In this document: positions 1-6,055 of the stretch, piece after piece
Layout: each line of letters begins with the position of its first letter
Position numbering within the stretch: position 1 is the first letter of the stretch
Source: a bacterium
GTDB lineage: Bacteria; Hydrogenedentota; Hydrogenedentia; Hydrogenedentiales; SLHB01
Assembly: GCA_024231375.1 (NCBI GenBank)
Contig: JAAEQP010001218.1
Location: 1-7,241, forward strand
Direction of reading: 5' to 3'
DNA: 7,241 nt
Made by a program: the position numbers and the translations under genes
The notes under the pieces: model-generated
Told to the model about the DNA's origin: nothing
Databases searched by the model: none
The model's input: only the letters and a program-made list of their open reading frames with translations

Positions 1-1265
1 AGCAATTGGTCGTACTTCCACCAGTCCGCATGGTAGCGCTCGCGCATTTGGGCAACGTGATCGAGCAAAAACTCCGGGAACCCCATGCCCGCCAGGTCAA
101 GTAGATGACCGTCGATGAACTTCTCATATCGGCCCGGCTGGTCCACCTCCGGCGGCAGATCGTCCGCATCGGCCCGGAGGAACTGGGGACACGTCCAGAT
201 TCCCACGGGAACGTCCTTATCCACCGACGATTTCATGATGGATTCGAACTCGCCTTCATCGAACTTGTCCAAATCCGGCACCCATTGGCCGCAACCCTCG
301 TACCATCCCGCGTCGATGATGAAGTAGTCGAAATCGTAGGGTTCCATCCCCGCAACCTGACGTTTCAGGAAATCGGCGTCCACGTCGAACCGCGTCGTGT
401 ACCAGTGGTTGTACGTAAACGGATACGCGGGCTCAGGGCCCTTGTACAGCGCCTTGGCCAGCGCGGCGCGTTGCCGCATCCAATTGGCCCGGCTCTCGCG
501 CTCTCCGGTCTCCGTCGTCGCCGTTACCGTCAACACCGGACCCGCGATCGTTTCGCCCGGCGCCAGCACCAGTTGCGTTTCGTTCTCCGGCAACCGCACA
601 TTCAACGCGATGCCGCCGCGCACCTTACGGAGTTCCGCCTCCCAGCCACCCGACCAATCCAGGCTGAAGTACAAACGGCACGCGTCGCCTTCCACGACCC
701 AGTACGGGTTCACACCATCCTTCGATTGGCGTACGTCGGAACTGTGCAGGCGGCTCCGTAGCGTCCACGGCTCCTTGTCGCCCAACACCCGTTCATCCGG
801 CGCGAACGATAACGCGCGCCACCAGTACACGCGGTTCGCGCCGCCGCGGATGTCCAACGCACCCGTCCACACCGGGAACCAGGGAATCGAGCGCGGCGTC
901 ACGCCGGTATTGGTCATGCGGACCTGCGTACGGAACAAGGAACCGGACTTCGCCAATCCCACCCAGCGCGTGGCCTCGATGCCGCCCTCGAGCGTCTGAC
1001 TGGATTCGGCCGCCAGGAAGACGTCGTCCTCAACCCGAGCCCACGGACCCGGCTTCTCGCCGTTGAACGGCATGGCCGACGCGTCCGTAGACTTGCACTG
1101 GAACACCGGCCGGTCGCTCTCTACCCATTCGGCTTCCGCGATGCGGCTCTCGCCGCGTGCAACATCTAGTTCCAGCTCAAGCGTGCCGTTGTCGAGTTCC
1201 ATCTCGTCTGCCATGACCATTCCCGCGTATACCGTCAGAAGTGCCGTCAACCCCCTCAGTATCAT
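1..1265 (-). CDS. Secreted alpha-galactosidase-like glycoside hydrolase (GH36/melibiase type), 3' end cut by window edge
   Basis: Reading leftward from ATG at 1265, the frame stays open to base 1, giving 421 complete codons and no stop, so the gene is partial. Residues 1-19 look like a Sec signal peptide, with a hydrophobic run LTALLTVYAGMVMA and likely cleavage before DEM. Residues about 20-275 are beta-rich and match the N-terminal sandwich domain of GH36. The TIM barrel then begins with the family pattern: YNHWYTTRFD (285-294), FDYFIIDAGWYEG (312-324), VGIWTCP (354-360) and WWKYDQ (415-420). D419 in the KYD motif is at the place of the catalytic nucleophile of clan GH-D; the acid/base residue would lie beyond the window. 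Family role: hydrolysis of terminal alpha-galactosides. It is the last visible gene of a three-gene operon, 16 nt after the 2TM gene. The Shine-Dalgarno is not clear: a purine-rich stretch precedes the ATG but the AAGGA is very close to it. Related clan members such as GH27 or GH31 are less likely because of the WYTTRF/IDAGW order. Confidence 0.88.
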   Translation of the reverse strand, partial: MILRGLTALLTVYAGMVMADEMELDNGTLELELDVARGESRIAEAEWVESDRPVFQCKSTDASAMPFNGEKPGPWARVEDDVFLAAESSQTLEGGIEATRWVGLAKSGSLFRTQVRMTNTGVTPRSIPWFPVWTGALDIRGGANRVYWWRALSFAPDERVLGDKEPWTLRSRLHSSDVRQSKDGVNPYWVVEGDACRLYFSLDWSGGWEAELRKVRGGIALNVRLPENETQLVLAPGETIAGPVLTVTATTETGERESRANWMRQRAALAKALYKGPEPAYPFTYNHWYTTRFDVDADFLKRQVAGMEPYDFDYFIIDAGWYEGCGQWVPDLDKFDEGEFESIMKSSVDKDVPVGIWTCPQFLRADADDLPPEVDQPGRYEKFIDGHLLDLAGMGFPEFLLDHVAQMRERYHADWWKYDQL

Positions 1266-1281
1266 GTCCTTCGCTCTCTTC

Positions 1282-1758
1282 CTATGCGTCATCGTCAACC
1301 GGCAACCGCCACCGGTCCTTATGCAGTTTCTTCATCGTCTTGCGGATGCCTTTCTCGATTGCGTCCTCGCTGGGCGAGAACGTGTCCATGAAGTCAAAGG
1401 CCAACCCGATTCCCCAGCCGACCAGCGGCCACTGAAACCACCAGACGCCCGGCGTGAAGCAGTTGAACAGGAACAACGCTCCGTTCACGATGAGGTACGC
1501 GAAGAGATGACCCCGGAACTGGGATCTCCGCTGCCGCATCCATACGGTCTTGGCTTCTTTCCGGTCCCCTCGTTGGGCCTGCTCCGCGACAACGCCCCTC
1601 AGAACCTCGGGGTCCACGCCCACTTCACGGGCCGTCTCCTCGAGTTCCTCGTAGCTGACCGTGTCCGTGCCCTTCTGCCGGTTCAGCGACCGCCGCACGA
1701 TCTCCTGCACCTCGTCGTTCGTGAATTGTCGTCCGTTCAAATCGGTTTCCTGCCGCAT
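1282..1758 (-). CDS. Small two-helix inner-membrane protein (2TM-domain type)
   Basis: A 158-residue protein with three parts. Residues about 11-60 are charged and helical, containing FTNDEVQEIVRRSL and YEELEETAREVGVDPEVL. This resembles the short helical module often placed before membrane segments in bacterial proteins of unknown role. Residues about 84-124 hold two membrane helices (FAYLIVNGALFLFN and WWFQWPLVGWGIGLAFDF) separated by a short turn with TPGVWW. The spacing and the HLFAYLIVN / WFQWPLVGWGIGL wording match the 2TM domain family (Pfam name '2TM domain', from memory). A basic amphipathic tail, RKTMKKLHKDRW, follows at 139-150. No catalytic motif is visible and the molecular function is unknown. 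ATG at 1758 is 3 nt downstream of the beta-helix stop. Its AGGGGGA Shine-Dalgarno (1766-1772) lies inside the last codons of that gene, so translational coupling is likely. It sits between two exported carbohydrate-active proteins, which is unexpected for this family. Confidence 0.85.
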   Translation of the reverse strand: MRQETDLNGRQFTNDEVQEIVRRSLNRQKGTDTVSYEELEETAREVGVDPEVLRGVVAEQAQRGDRKEAKTVWMRQRRSQFRGHLFAYLIVNGALFLFNCFTPGVWWFQWPLVGWGIGLAFDFMDTFSPSEDAIEKGIRKTMKKLHKDRWRLPVDDDA

Positions 1759-1761
1759 GGT

Positions 1762-3081
1762 TCATTCCCCCTGCGTCACAAGTTCCAATGCGATTTCAGC
1801 AGCCGACGCGCCCCAGTCCGCGCGCGCGCCCTTTGGGCTCTTCACAAGAATCCGGCCCGTCACGTCGACCAACTTCGACTCCTCGCCTTCCACTTCGCCG
1901 ATGATGACCGGCCGTTCTTCGTCATCGTACACCGTGCAGTCCACGAAGTCGATGCCACCATTGACCGCGCCCAACTGGGGCCGTCGCACATGCACCATCA
2001 ACGGCGCCTTGGGTCCGTCGTGCCTCGCGTCCGGGTCCGCCCACGTGTTCCGCCATTTACACCGCGTGAACGTTACCCGCGCGGCCTCGGGCGATTTGTC
2101 GAACACGTACATCCCCGCCTTGGCCGTGTTTTCGATGGTGCAATCGCGGAACTCGATCAAGCCCTTCGGTCCGTCTTCCTTCACCGCTCCAACCGCCACG
2201 CCCGCATCGCGTCCGCTGCGAATATGGCACCGGTCGAACAAGATAGACACCGGATCGCTGGCCTTGGACAAGGGCTTCAAGTACACCAGGATCCCCGCGC
2301 CCGCGTTGTCTTCCATCACGCATCCACGCACCACGCAATTCACCAGTTTCTCGTTGTCCTTGTTCGGCTCGAAATCGATTCCAGCCCGGGGCGCGGTGCC
2401 GTCCGTGCCGGAGAACACGCAGTTCTCAATCAACAGGTCCACCGCCGTGATAATGCTGATCCCTTGCCGATGATGGTCATGACAGACCACGTCGCGAATG
2501 ATCACGTCCGCGCAGTACTTCAATGCGCCGCCCGCGCCAATGTAGATGCCGTCGCCGCCGCTGCTCTCCAGCCGCAGTCCTTCCACCACGACCTGTCGGC
2601 ATCCGCGTAGACTCAACGTCATCCGCCATTCCGCCGCTTCGTACGCGTCTGTCTGGTAGTCGCTCTTGCGCATGCGAAGCGTCGCGCCGTACCCGCTCAG
2701 GGTGAGGTTACTGCAGTTCGCCGCATCGAACAGCGAATCGCCCTTCCCCTTGAACGCGCCCGCCTTGGCCAGCACCACAACCCCAGGTTCAAACACCAGC
2801 CTGAGATCGCTTCTCAGTTTCAGCGGCGTCACAATCCACGGCATGCCCATGTACGGCACCACCACCGTCGGCGCGCCTGAATCGATGGCCGATTGCAGGG
2901 TGTTCGTTGCGTCCTCCGCGTCAAATCCCCACCAGGCCGCGCTTGCCGTGTCGCGAACGCCCGCCTTCACCTCCGCCACCGCCGCGGGATTCGGCTCGTC
3001 GTAGCGAATCTCGCCCGCCCCGGCCGCAACAGCAACTCCGGCCAACACCACAACCCCAACCCACCAACGCGCGTGTGTCAT
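1762..3081 (-). CDS. Secreted right-handed parallel beta-helix protein (pectate-lyase/GH28-like fold)
   Basis: A 439-residue protein. The start chosen is ATG at 3081: it follows a good Shine-Dalgarno (AGGGA, 3088-3092, 6 nt spacer) and begins a clear signal peptide (MTHARWWVGVVVLAGVAVAAGA, likely cleavage after A22). The frame is open as far as 3624, but that extension crosses the intergenic palindromes and is not protein-like. An N-terminal segment, DATNTLQSAIDSG (57-69) then LRLVFEPGVVVLAK (93-106), is the usual cap and first coil of pectin-lyase-like helices. From about 120 to 390 come repeated coils of the form V-x-I-x-x-C/V with ladder Asn/Cys (NLTLSG, VVVEGLRLESSGGDGIYIG, VIIRDVVCHDHHRQGISI, LLIENCVFSG, SILFDRCHIRSG, LIEFRDCTIENT). 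Acidic and basic residues cluster on one face: D177 in GGDG, H204-R205 in HHRQG, D236-E238 in GIDFEPN. They are candidates for a binding or catalytic site, but no family-specific catalytic motif is certain. The protein could be a polysaccharide lyase, a GH28-like hydrolase, an epimerase or a non-catalytic binding protein. First gene of the operon. Confidence 0.85.
   Translation of the reverse strand: MTHARWWVGVVVLAGVAVAAGAGEIRYDEPNPAAVAEVKAGVRDTASAAWWGFDAEDATNTLQSAIDSGAPTVVVPYMGMPWIVTPLKLRSDLRLVFEPGVVVLAKAGAFKGKGDSLFDAANCSNLTLSGYGATLRMRKSDYQTDAYEAAEWRMTLSLRGCRQVVVEGLRLESSGGDGIYIGAGGALKYCADVIIRDVVCHDHHRQGISIITAVDLLIENCVFSGTDGTAPRAGIDFEPNKDNEKLVNCVVRGCVMEDNAGAGILVYLKPLSKASDPVSILFDRCHIRSGRDAGVAVGAVKEDGPKGLIEFRDCTIENTAKAGMYVFDKSPEAARVTFTRCKWRNTWADPDARHDGPKAPLMVHVRRPQLGAVNGGIDFVDCTVYDDEERPVIIGEVEGEESKLVDVTGRILVKSPKGARADWGASAAEIALELVTQGE
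1766..1772 (-). promoter_or_regulatory. Ribosome binding site of the 2TM gene, embedded in the beta-helix stop region
   Basis: The minus strand reads AGGGGGA, then ATGAACC, then the ATG of the 2TM gene at 1758. The TGA inside that spacer is the stop of the beta-helix gene (1762-1764). Ribosomes ending the upstream gene therefore stop on top of this site, a classic arrangement for translational coupling. Confidence 0.6.
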
Positions 3082-3165
3082 AGCGGTTCCCTCCCGTTTG
3101 ATCGCTCCAGCCATACTACCGAATCTAGCCCCATTTCGCACAGACCGCCCTGATGTACGAGTCAC

Positions 3166-3210
3166 GTAGGGTGTGTCGAGGCGCACCAAGGGTGCAACGA
3201 GCACGCACCA
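3166..3210. repeat. Palindromic intergenic repeat, GTAGGGTG...ACGCACC type
   Basis: GGTGTGT (3170-3176) pairs with ACGCACC (3203-3209) through seven pairs, one of them a T:G wobble. Inside it a second stem, GCACC (3183-3187) with GGTGC (3191-3195), closes on an AAG loop. The whole unit can fold as a two-stage hairpin on either strand. The flanking words, GTAGGGTG at one end and ACGCACC at the other, are those of a widespread class of short dispersed bacterial palindromes. Membership is recognised from memory; only one copy is visible here. Confidence 0.55.
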
Positions 3211-3211
3211 T

Positions 3212-3268
3212 TCTTCCCCCTCTCCCAGCGGCTTGCCAGCCGCGGCTGGGAGAGGGTTGGGGTGAGGG
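3212..3268. repeat. REP-like palindromic repeat, CCCTCTCCC/GGGAGAGGG with GGGTGAGGG-type tail
   Basis: CCCTCTCCCAGC (3218-3229) is exactly complementary to GCTGGGAGAGGG (3245-3256). An alternative fold keeps ten outer pairs and adds an inner stem, GCGGCT (3228-3233) with AGCCGC (3238-3243), around a TGCC loop. The right arm continues as GTTGGGGTGAGGGG (3256-3269). The minus strand would translate as NPLPAAAG-GEG-like peptide, the well-known signature of this dispersed repeat in many GC-rich genomes. It is not followed by a T-run, so it is a repeat rather than a standard intrinsic terminator, though the strong stem could affect transcript stability or stop read-through between the divergent units. 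Confidence 0.75.
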
Positions 3269-3335
3269 GTCTTGCTGCCTTTCCGAGTGGGCCCGCTTCC
3301 GAAACTGGGATTGCGGCGGTCCCTTCGTGCAAAGC

Positions 3336-3366
3336 TTGACCCACCACGCCCACCATGCGCTACTCT
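3336..3366 (+). promoter_or_regulatory. Possible sigma70-type promoter of the pectate lyase gene
   Basis: TTGACC (3336-3341) is a near-consensus -35. TACTCT (3361-3366) is a weak -10 after a 19-nt spacer, longer than the ideal 17. It would start a transcript near 3373 with a leader of about 55 nt to the ATG at 3428, which is reasonable. The weak -10 and long spacer suggest low basal activity or dependence on an activator; this is inference. Confidence 0.27.
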
Positions 3367-3414
3367 GGAGCCTGCCCGGAAAACCACGACTCCGCCGCGG
3401 ACCGACGCGGCACC

Positions 3415-3421
3415 AGGGGGA
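3415..3421 (+). promoter_or_regulatory. Ribosome binding site deciding the pectate lyase start
   Basis: AGGGGGA lies 6 nt before the ATG at 3428. The frame is open further upstream to 3272, but this site and the signal peptide that follows fix the start at 3428. Confidence 0.6.
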
Positions 3422-3427
3422 AACGCC

Positions 3428-4861
3428 ATGAACCTGCGCCCAATCCTGATCGCCCTTGTCGTCACGCTGGCCGCTACGGCCACCGCCCAGACCGACCTGA
3501 CCCGCGACGAAGCCGCCGCGGCCTTGCACAAGGCCACTGCCTTCTTCCGCGACAGCGTCTCCACCGAGGGCGGGTACCTCTGGCAATACACCGACGACCT
3601 CGCCCGGCGCGAAGGCGAAGGCAAAGCCGACGATCAGTGCGTCTGGGTTCAGGCGCCCGGCACCCCCGCCATTGGCAACGCCCTGATCTCCGTGTACGAA
3701 CGCACGGGCGATCCGTACTACCTACACGTGGCTCGCGACGCCGCCCTTTCCCTCGTGAAGGGCCAACTCCAGTCCGGTGGATGGAGCTACCGCATCTATT
3801 TCGACACGGCCCGGCGCGCCAAGACGGCCTACCGTGCGGACGGTTCCACGGGCGGCAACAATACGAGCACTTTGGACGACGACAACACCCAGTCCGCCCT
3901 GCGCATGCTCATGCGGATCGACGAGGTCCTCCAATTCAAAGACGAGACCATTCACGAAGCGGCCCTGTATACGCTCCAGAAACTGTTGGACGCGCAGTAT
4001 CCCAACGGCGCATGGCCACAACGGTTCACGGCGCCGCCCGACCCAGCCAAGTTCCCCGTGAAAAAGGCGTCCTACCCCGAGTCCTGGCGTCGCGAATTTC
4101 CCCACGAAAACTACATGACCTTCTACACCTTCAATGACAACACCATCGCCGACACCATCCGGACCCTGTTCATGGCCACCGATGTCTACGGCGACCAGCG
4201 CTACCGTCAGGCCGCCGAGAAGGCAGGAGGCTTCATCCTGTTGGCTCAGATGCCTGACCCGCAACCGGCTTGGGCGCAGCAGTACAACGCCGATATGCAC
4301 CCGGCCTGGGCGCGCAAGTTCGAGCCCCCCGCGGTAACGGGCGGCGAATCCCAGGGCGTCATGCGTACGTTGATCATGCTCTATGGCAAGACGGGTGACG
4401 AGAAGTACCTGGAACCGATCCCGCGCGCGCTGGCCTACTTCCGCGCATCGGCGTTGCCGGATGGCCGCCTGGCCCGATTCTATGAATTGGAGACCAACAA
4501 ACCGCTGTATTTCACCAAGGACTACCAACTCACCTACAGCGACGCGGATATGCCCACGCACTATTCGTTCAAGAGTGGCTCTTCACTCGACAGTATCGAA
4601 GCAGCCTACAAGAAGGCGCTTGCCTCGGGTCCGGACAAGCCGGGGGATGATTCCGTCAAACCGACTTACACCATGACGCCCGGACTCATGAAACAGGCCC
4701 GCGCCGCTGTCGATGCACTGGATGAACGCGGCGCATGGGTGGAGAAGGGCCGCTTGCGATACCACGGCGATGATGACCCTGCCGAGCGAATCATCTCGTG
4801 TCGCACCTTCATGCGGAACGTGAGCACACTCGGGACATTCATCGCCGCAAGTGGTAGTTAG
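3428..4861 (+). CDS. Secreted pectate lyase, polysaccharide lyase family 10
   Basis: A 477-residue protein. Residues 1-20 (MNLRPILIALVVTLAATATA) form a Sec signal peptide ending in the A-T-A cleavage site, so the enzyme is exported. The mature part is helical, as expected for the alpha/alpha-toroid PL10 fold: repeats such as GTPAIGNALISVYERTGDPYYL (78-99) and GVMRTLIMLYGKTGDEKYL (310-328). PL10 motifs appear in order: LDDDNTQS (149-156), QYPNGAWPQRF (190-200), FNDNT (235-239), PAWAQQYN (280-287) and HPAWARKFEPPA (291-302). PL10 enzymes cleave polygalacturonate by beta-elimination, using calcium and an arginine as base. D237 (calcium ligand) and R296 (base) are my candidates by motif position, not by alignment. 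The last ~75 residues (from about 400) lie beyond the conserved core, including RLRYHGDDDPAERIISCRTFMRN. The gene is divergent from the beta-helix/GH36 operon and convergent with the MFS gene, and its TAG stop overlaps the MFS stop. Confidence 0.92.
   Translation: MNLRPILIALVVTLAATATAQTDLTRDEAAAALHKATAFFRDSVSTEGGYLWQYTDDLARREGEGKADDQCVWVQAPGTPAIGNALISVYERTGDPYYLHVARDAALSLVKGQLQSGGWSYRIYFDTARRAKTAYRADGSTGGNNTSTLDDDNTQSALRMLMRIDEVLQFKDETIHEAALYTLQKLLDAQYPNGAWPQRFTAPPDPAKFPVKKASYPESWRREFPHENYMTFYTFNDNTIADTIRTLFMATDVYGDQRYRQAAEKAGGFILLAQMPDPQPAWAQQYNADMHPAWARKFEPPAVTGGESQGVMRTLIMLYGKTGDEKYLEPIPRALAYFRASALPDGRLARFYELETNKPLYFTKDYQLTYSDADMPTHYSFKSGSSLDSIEAAYKKALASGPDKPGDDSVKPTYTMTPGLMKQARAAVDALDERGAWVEKGRLRYHGDDDPAERIISCRTFMRNVSTLGTFIAASGS
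4858..4861. other. Overlapping convergent stop codons (TTAG)
   Basis: Plus-strand TTAG holds the pectate lyase stop TAG (4859-4861) and, on the minus strand, the MFS stop TAA (4860-4858). The genes meet tail to tail with no untranslated spacer, so neither has room for its own terminator before entering the other coding region. Confidence 0.9.
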
Positions 4862-6045
4862 GGAGTCTTGGCTGATTCAGGACGCTTCGCTCGGGTCCCG
4901 CCCCAGGCGACGAAGGCCACGGCCGCACAGAACAGAAACGCGCCCGCGAACACGATGAACGCGGTCCGCGTGGACGGTATCAAGCCGCTGATAAGAATGG
5001 CCACGCCGATTCCGAAGTCGCGGAAGCAGAAGGCATACCCCATGACGGACGCGCGGTCGCCGGGTCCGCTCGTGTCGCCGACCCACGCCAGCGCCGCCAA
5101 CGGCACCACGGCGAACTGAACGCCGATGAACAGAAGGGCCAGCATCAGCGCGGCCGGGGCCGTGAATGCCCACGCCAGCGTGAGGCCCAACGCGCCGATT
5201 AGGAAGCCCCAGGCGAAGGTTGGCCAACGTCCTACCCGGTCGCAAATCCATCCGCCGATGAAGCTGGACACGATGCCCGCCAATGCGAAGAAGGGCAGAA
5301 TGGTCTTCAACCAGGCCGTGCCGCACACCGTTTCCACGTGCCCTTTCATTCCGTTCAACAGCAGGCCGTATCCCAGCCCCGAACACAAGAGGAACAGGCA
5401 TACCGCTTTGGCGTCCCCGCGCGCCATGAGATGCACGAACTTCCGCACGTCCGGTTTCTCGCGTTCCACACTCCGCTTGGGCGACAGCACCATGACCACC
5501 ACCGCCACTCCGCCGAGTACCGATGCCGTGGTGAACAGGGCACGGTACCCGTGGTGCTGATAGATCCAGCCCAGCATGTAGTGGCCCACGAACACGGCCG
5601 TCAACACGGTCCCCCGCACAATGCCCGCCGTCGACCCGAACCGTTTCGGACCCGACGCGTTCATGACCTGGACCAAGGAACTGGTCCACAGCATGGGCGC
5701 GCCCAATCCCCACAGCACACTGCCCGCCAGCATCACCGGATAGGATCCGGTCCGGCTCACGATGAGTGGGAACAGGGCATAGACCGATATGCCGAGGATT
5801 TTGCCCAGATGCAAGCCGGTCACGTCGAGGATGAAGCCGATGAAGAACCGGAACACCACGAATGCGAGGTACACCAGCGACAGCACAAACGCGGCCTGAT
5901 GCGGACCCAGCCCGCGCTCGTCGGTCAGGAAATCCGTCACATAGGGCTGGCTCGCGCCCGTACCCACGAACGCCAGAAAGAAGGCCAGCGAGATCGTCGT
6001 CAGATCGCGTCCTGCACTGGCCGAAGGTGGGTCGTTTTCAGGCAT
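4858..6045 (-). CDS. Major facilitator superfamily transporter
   Basis: A 395-residue integral membrane protein with about twelve hydrophobic segments in two halves (roughly 16-187 and 214-381) joined by a basic central loop (SPKRSVEREKPDVRKF, 188-203). MFS motif A-like sequences follow the second helix of each half: GFILDVTGLHLGK (70-82) and GGWICDRVGRWP (264-275). This is the normal length and layout for a proton-coupled MFS porter. The substrate cannot be read from sequence; the adjacent pectate lyase makes an oligogalacturonide, uronate or sugar plausible by inference only. ATG at 6045 is preferred. The alternative in-frame start at 6081 is a GTG, would overlap the reductase gene by 26 nt, and would add a basic leader of 12 residues (MTRTAGFGRRWV). 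Neither start has a strong Shine-Dalgarno. The gene begins 10 nt after the reductase stop and is very likely co-transcribed with it. The C-terminus is short and basic (RAKRPESAKTP). Confidence 0.9.
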   Translation of the reverse strand: MPENDPPSASAGRDLTTISLAFFLAFVGTGASQPYVTDFLTDERGLGPHQAAFVLSLVYLAFVVFRFFIGFILDVTGLHLGKILGISVYALFPLIVSRTGSYPVMLAGSVLWGLGAPMLWTSSLVQVMNASGPKRFGSTAGIVRGTVLTAVFVGHYMLGWIYQHHGYRALFTTASVLGGVAVVVMVLSPKRSVEREKPDVRKFVHLMARGDAKAVCLFLLCSGLGYGLLLNGMKGHVETVCGTAWLKTILPFFALAGIVSSFIGGWICDRVGRWPTFAWGFLIGALGLTLAWAFTAPAALMLALLFIGVQFAVVPLAALAWVGDTSGPGDRASVMGYAFCFRDFGIGVAILISGLIPSTRTAFIVFAGAFLFCAAVAFVAWGGTRAKRPESAKTP

Positions 6046-6055
6046 CACCCAGCGC

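Larger units (their letters stand above)
3082..3427. other. Divergent intergenic region between beta-helix operon and pectate lyase gene
   Basis: These 346 nt separate two divergent starts and must carry the promoters of both transcription units. No protein-like reading frame is present: frames crossing it encode the low-complexity peptide typical of the repeat (PHPNPLPAAAG on the minus strand). Contents from left to right: the leader and Shine-Dalgarno of the beta-helix gene; a weak -10-like TAGTAT on the minus strand (3113-3118) without a convincing -35 partner; a GTAGGGTG-type palindrome (3166-3210); a CCCTCTCCC/GGGAGAGGG palindrome (3212-3268); and a possible plus-strand promoter (3336-3366) for the pectate lyase. 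I see no riboswitch or clear repressor operator. Confidence 0.7.

Noticed and set aside
105..999. Plus-strand open frames of 218 and 200 codons.
   Set aside because: Both are antisense to the GH36-like gene, whose minus-strand translation carries clear family motifs through the same bases.
1063..2610. Long plus-strand open frame of 515 codons.
   Set aside because: It is antisense to three well-supported minus-strand genes, is rich in His/Arg/Pro as expected for a GC-rich shadow frame, and shows no family motif.
3113..3118. Minus-strand -10 box (TAGTAT) for the beta-helix operon.
   Set aside because: It has no recognisable -35 at 16-18 nt, so I mention it only within the intergenic entry.
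3218..3256. Intrinsic terminator.
   Set aside because: The stem is strong but no T-run follows on either strand, and no gene ends near it; a dispersed palindromic repeat explains it better.
3272..3427. N-terminal extension of the pectate lyase frame to 3272.
   Set aside because: It would put 52 residues before a perfect signal peptide that has its own AGGGGGA ribosome binding site.
3082..3624. N-terminal extension of the beta-helix frame to 3624 (620 residues in total).
   Set aside because: It crosses the two palindromic repeats and the pectate lyase start region, is low-complexity and Arg/Pro-rich, and leaves the signal peptide at 3081 buried inside. The Shine-Dalgarno and signal peptide at 3081 are decisive.
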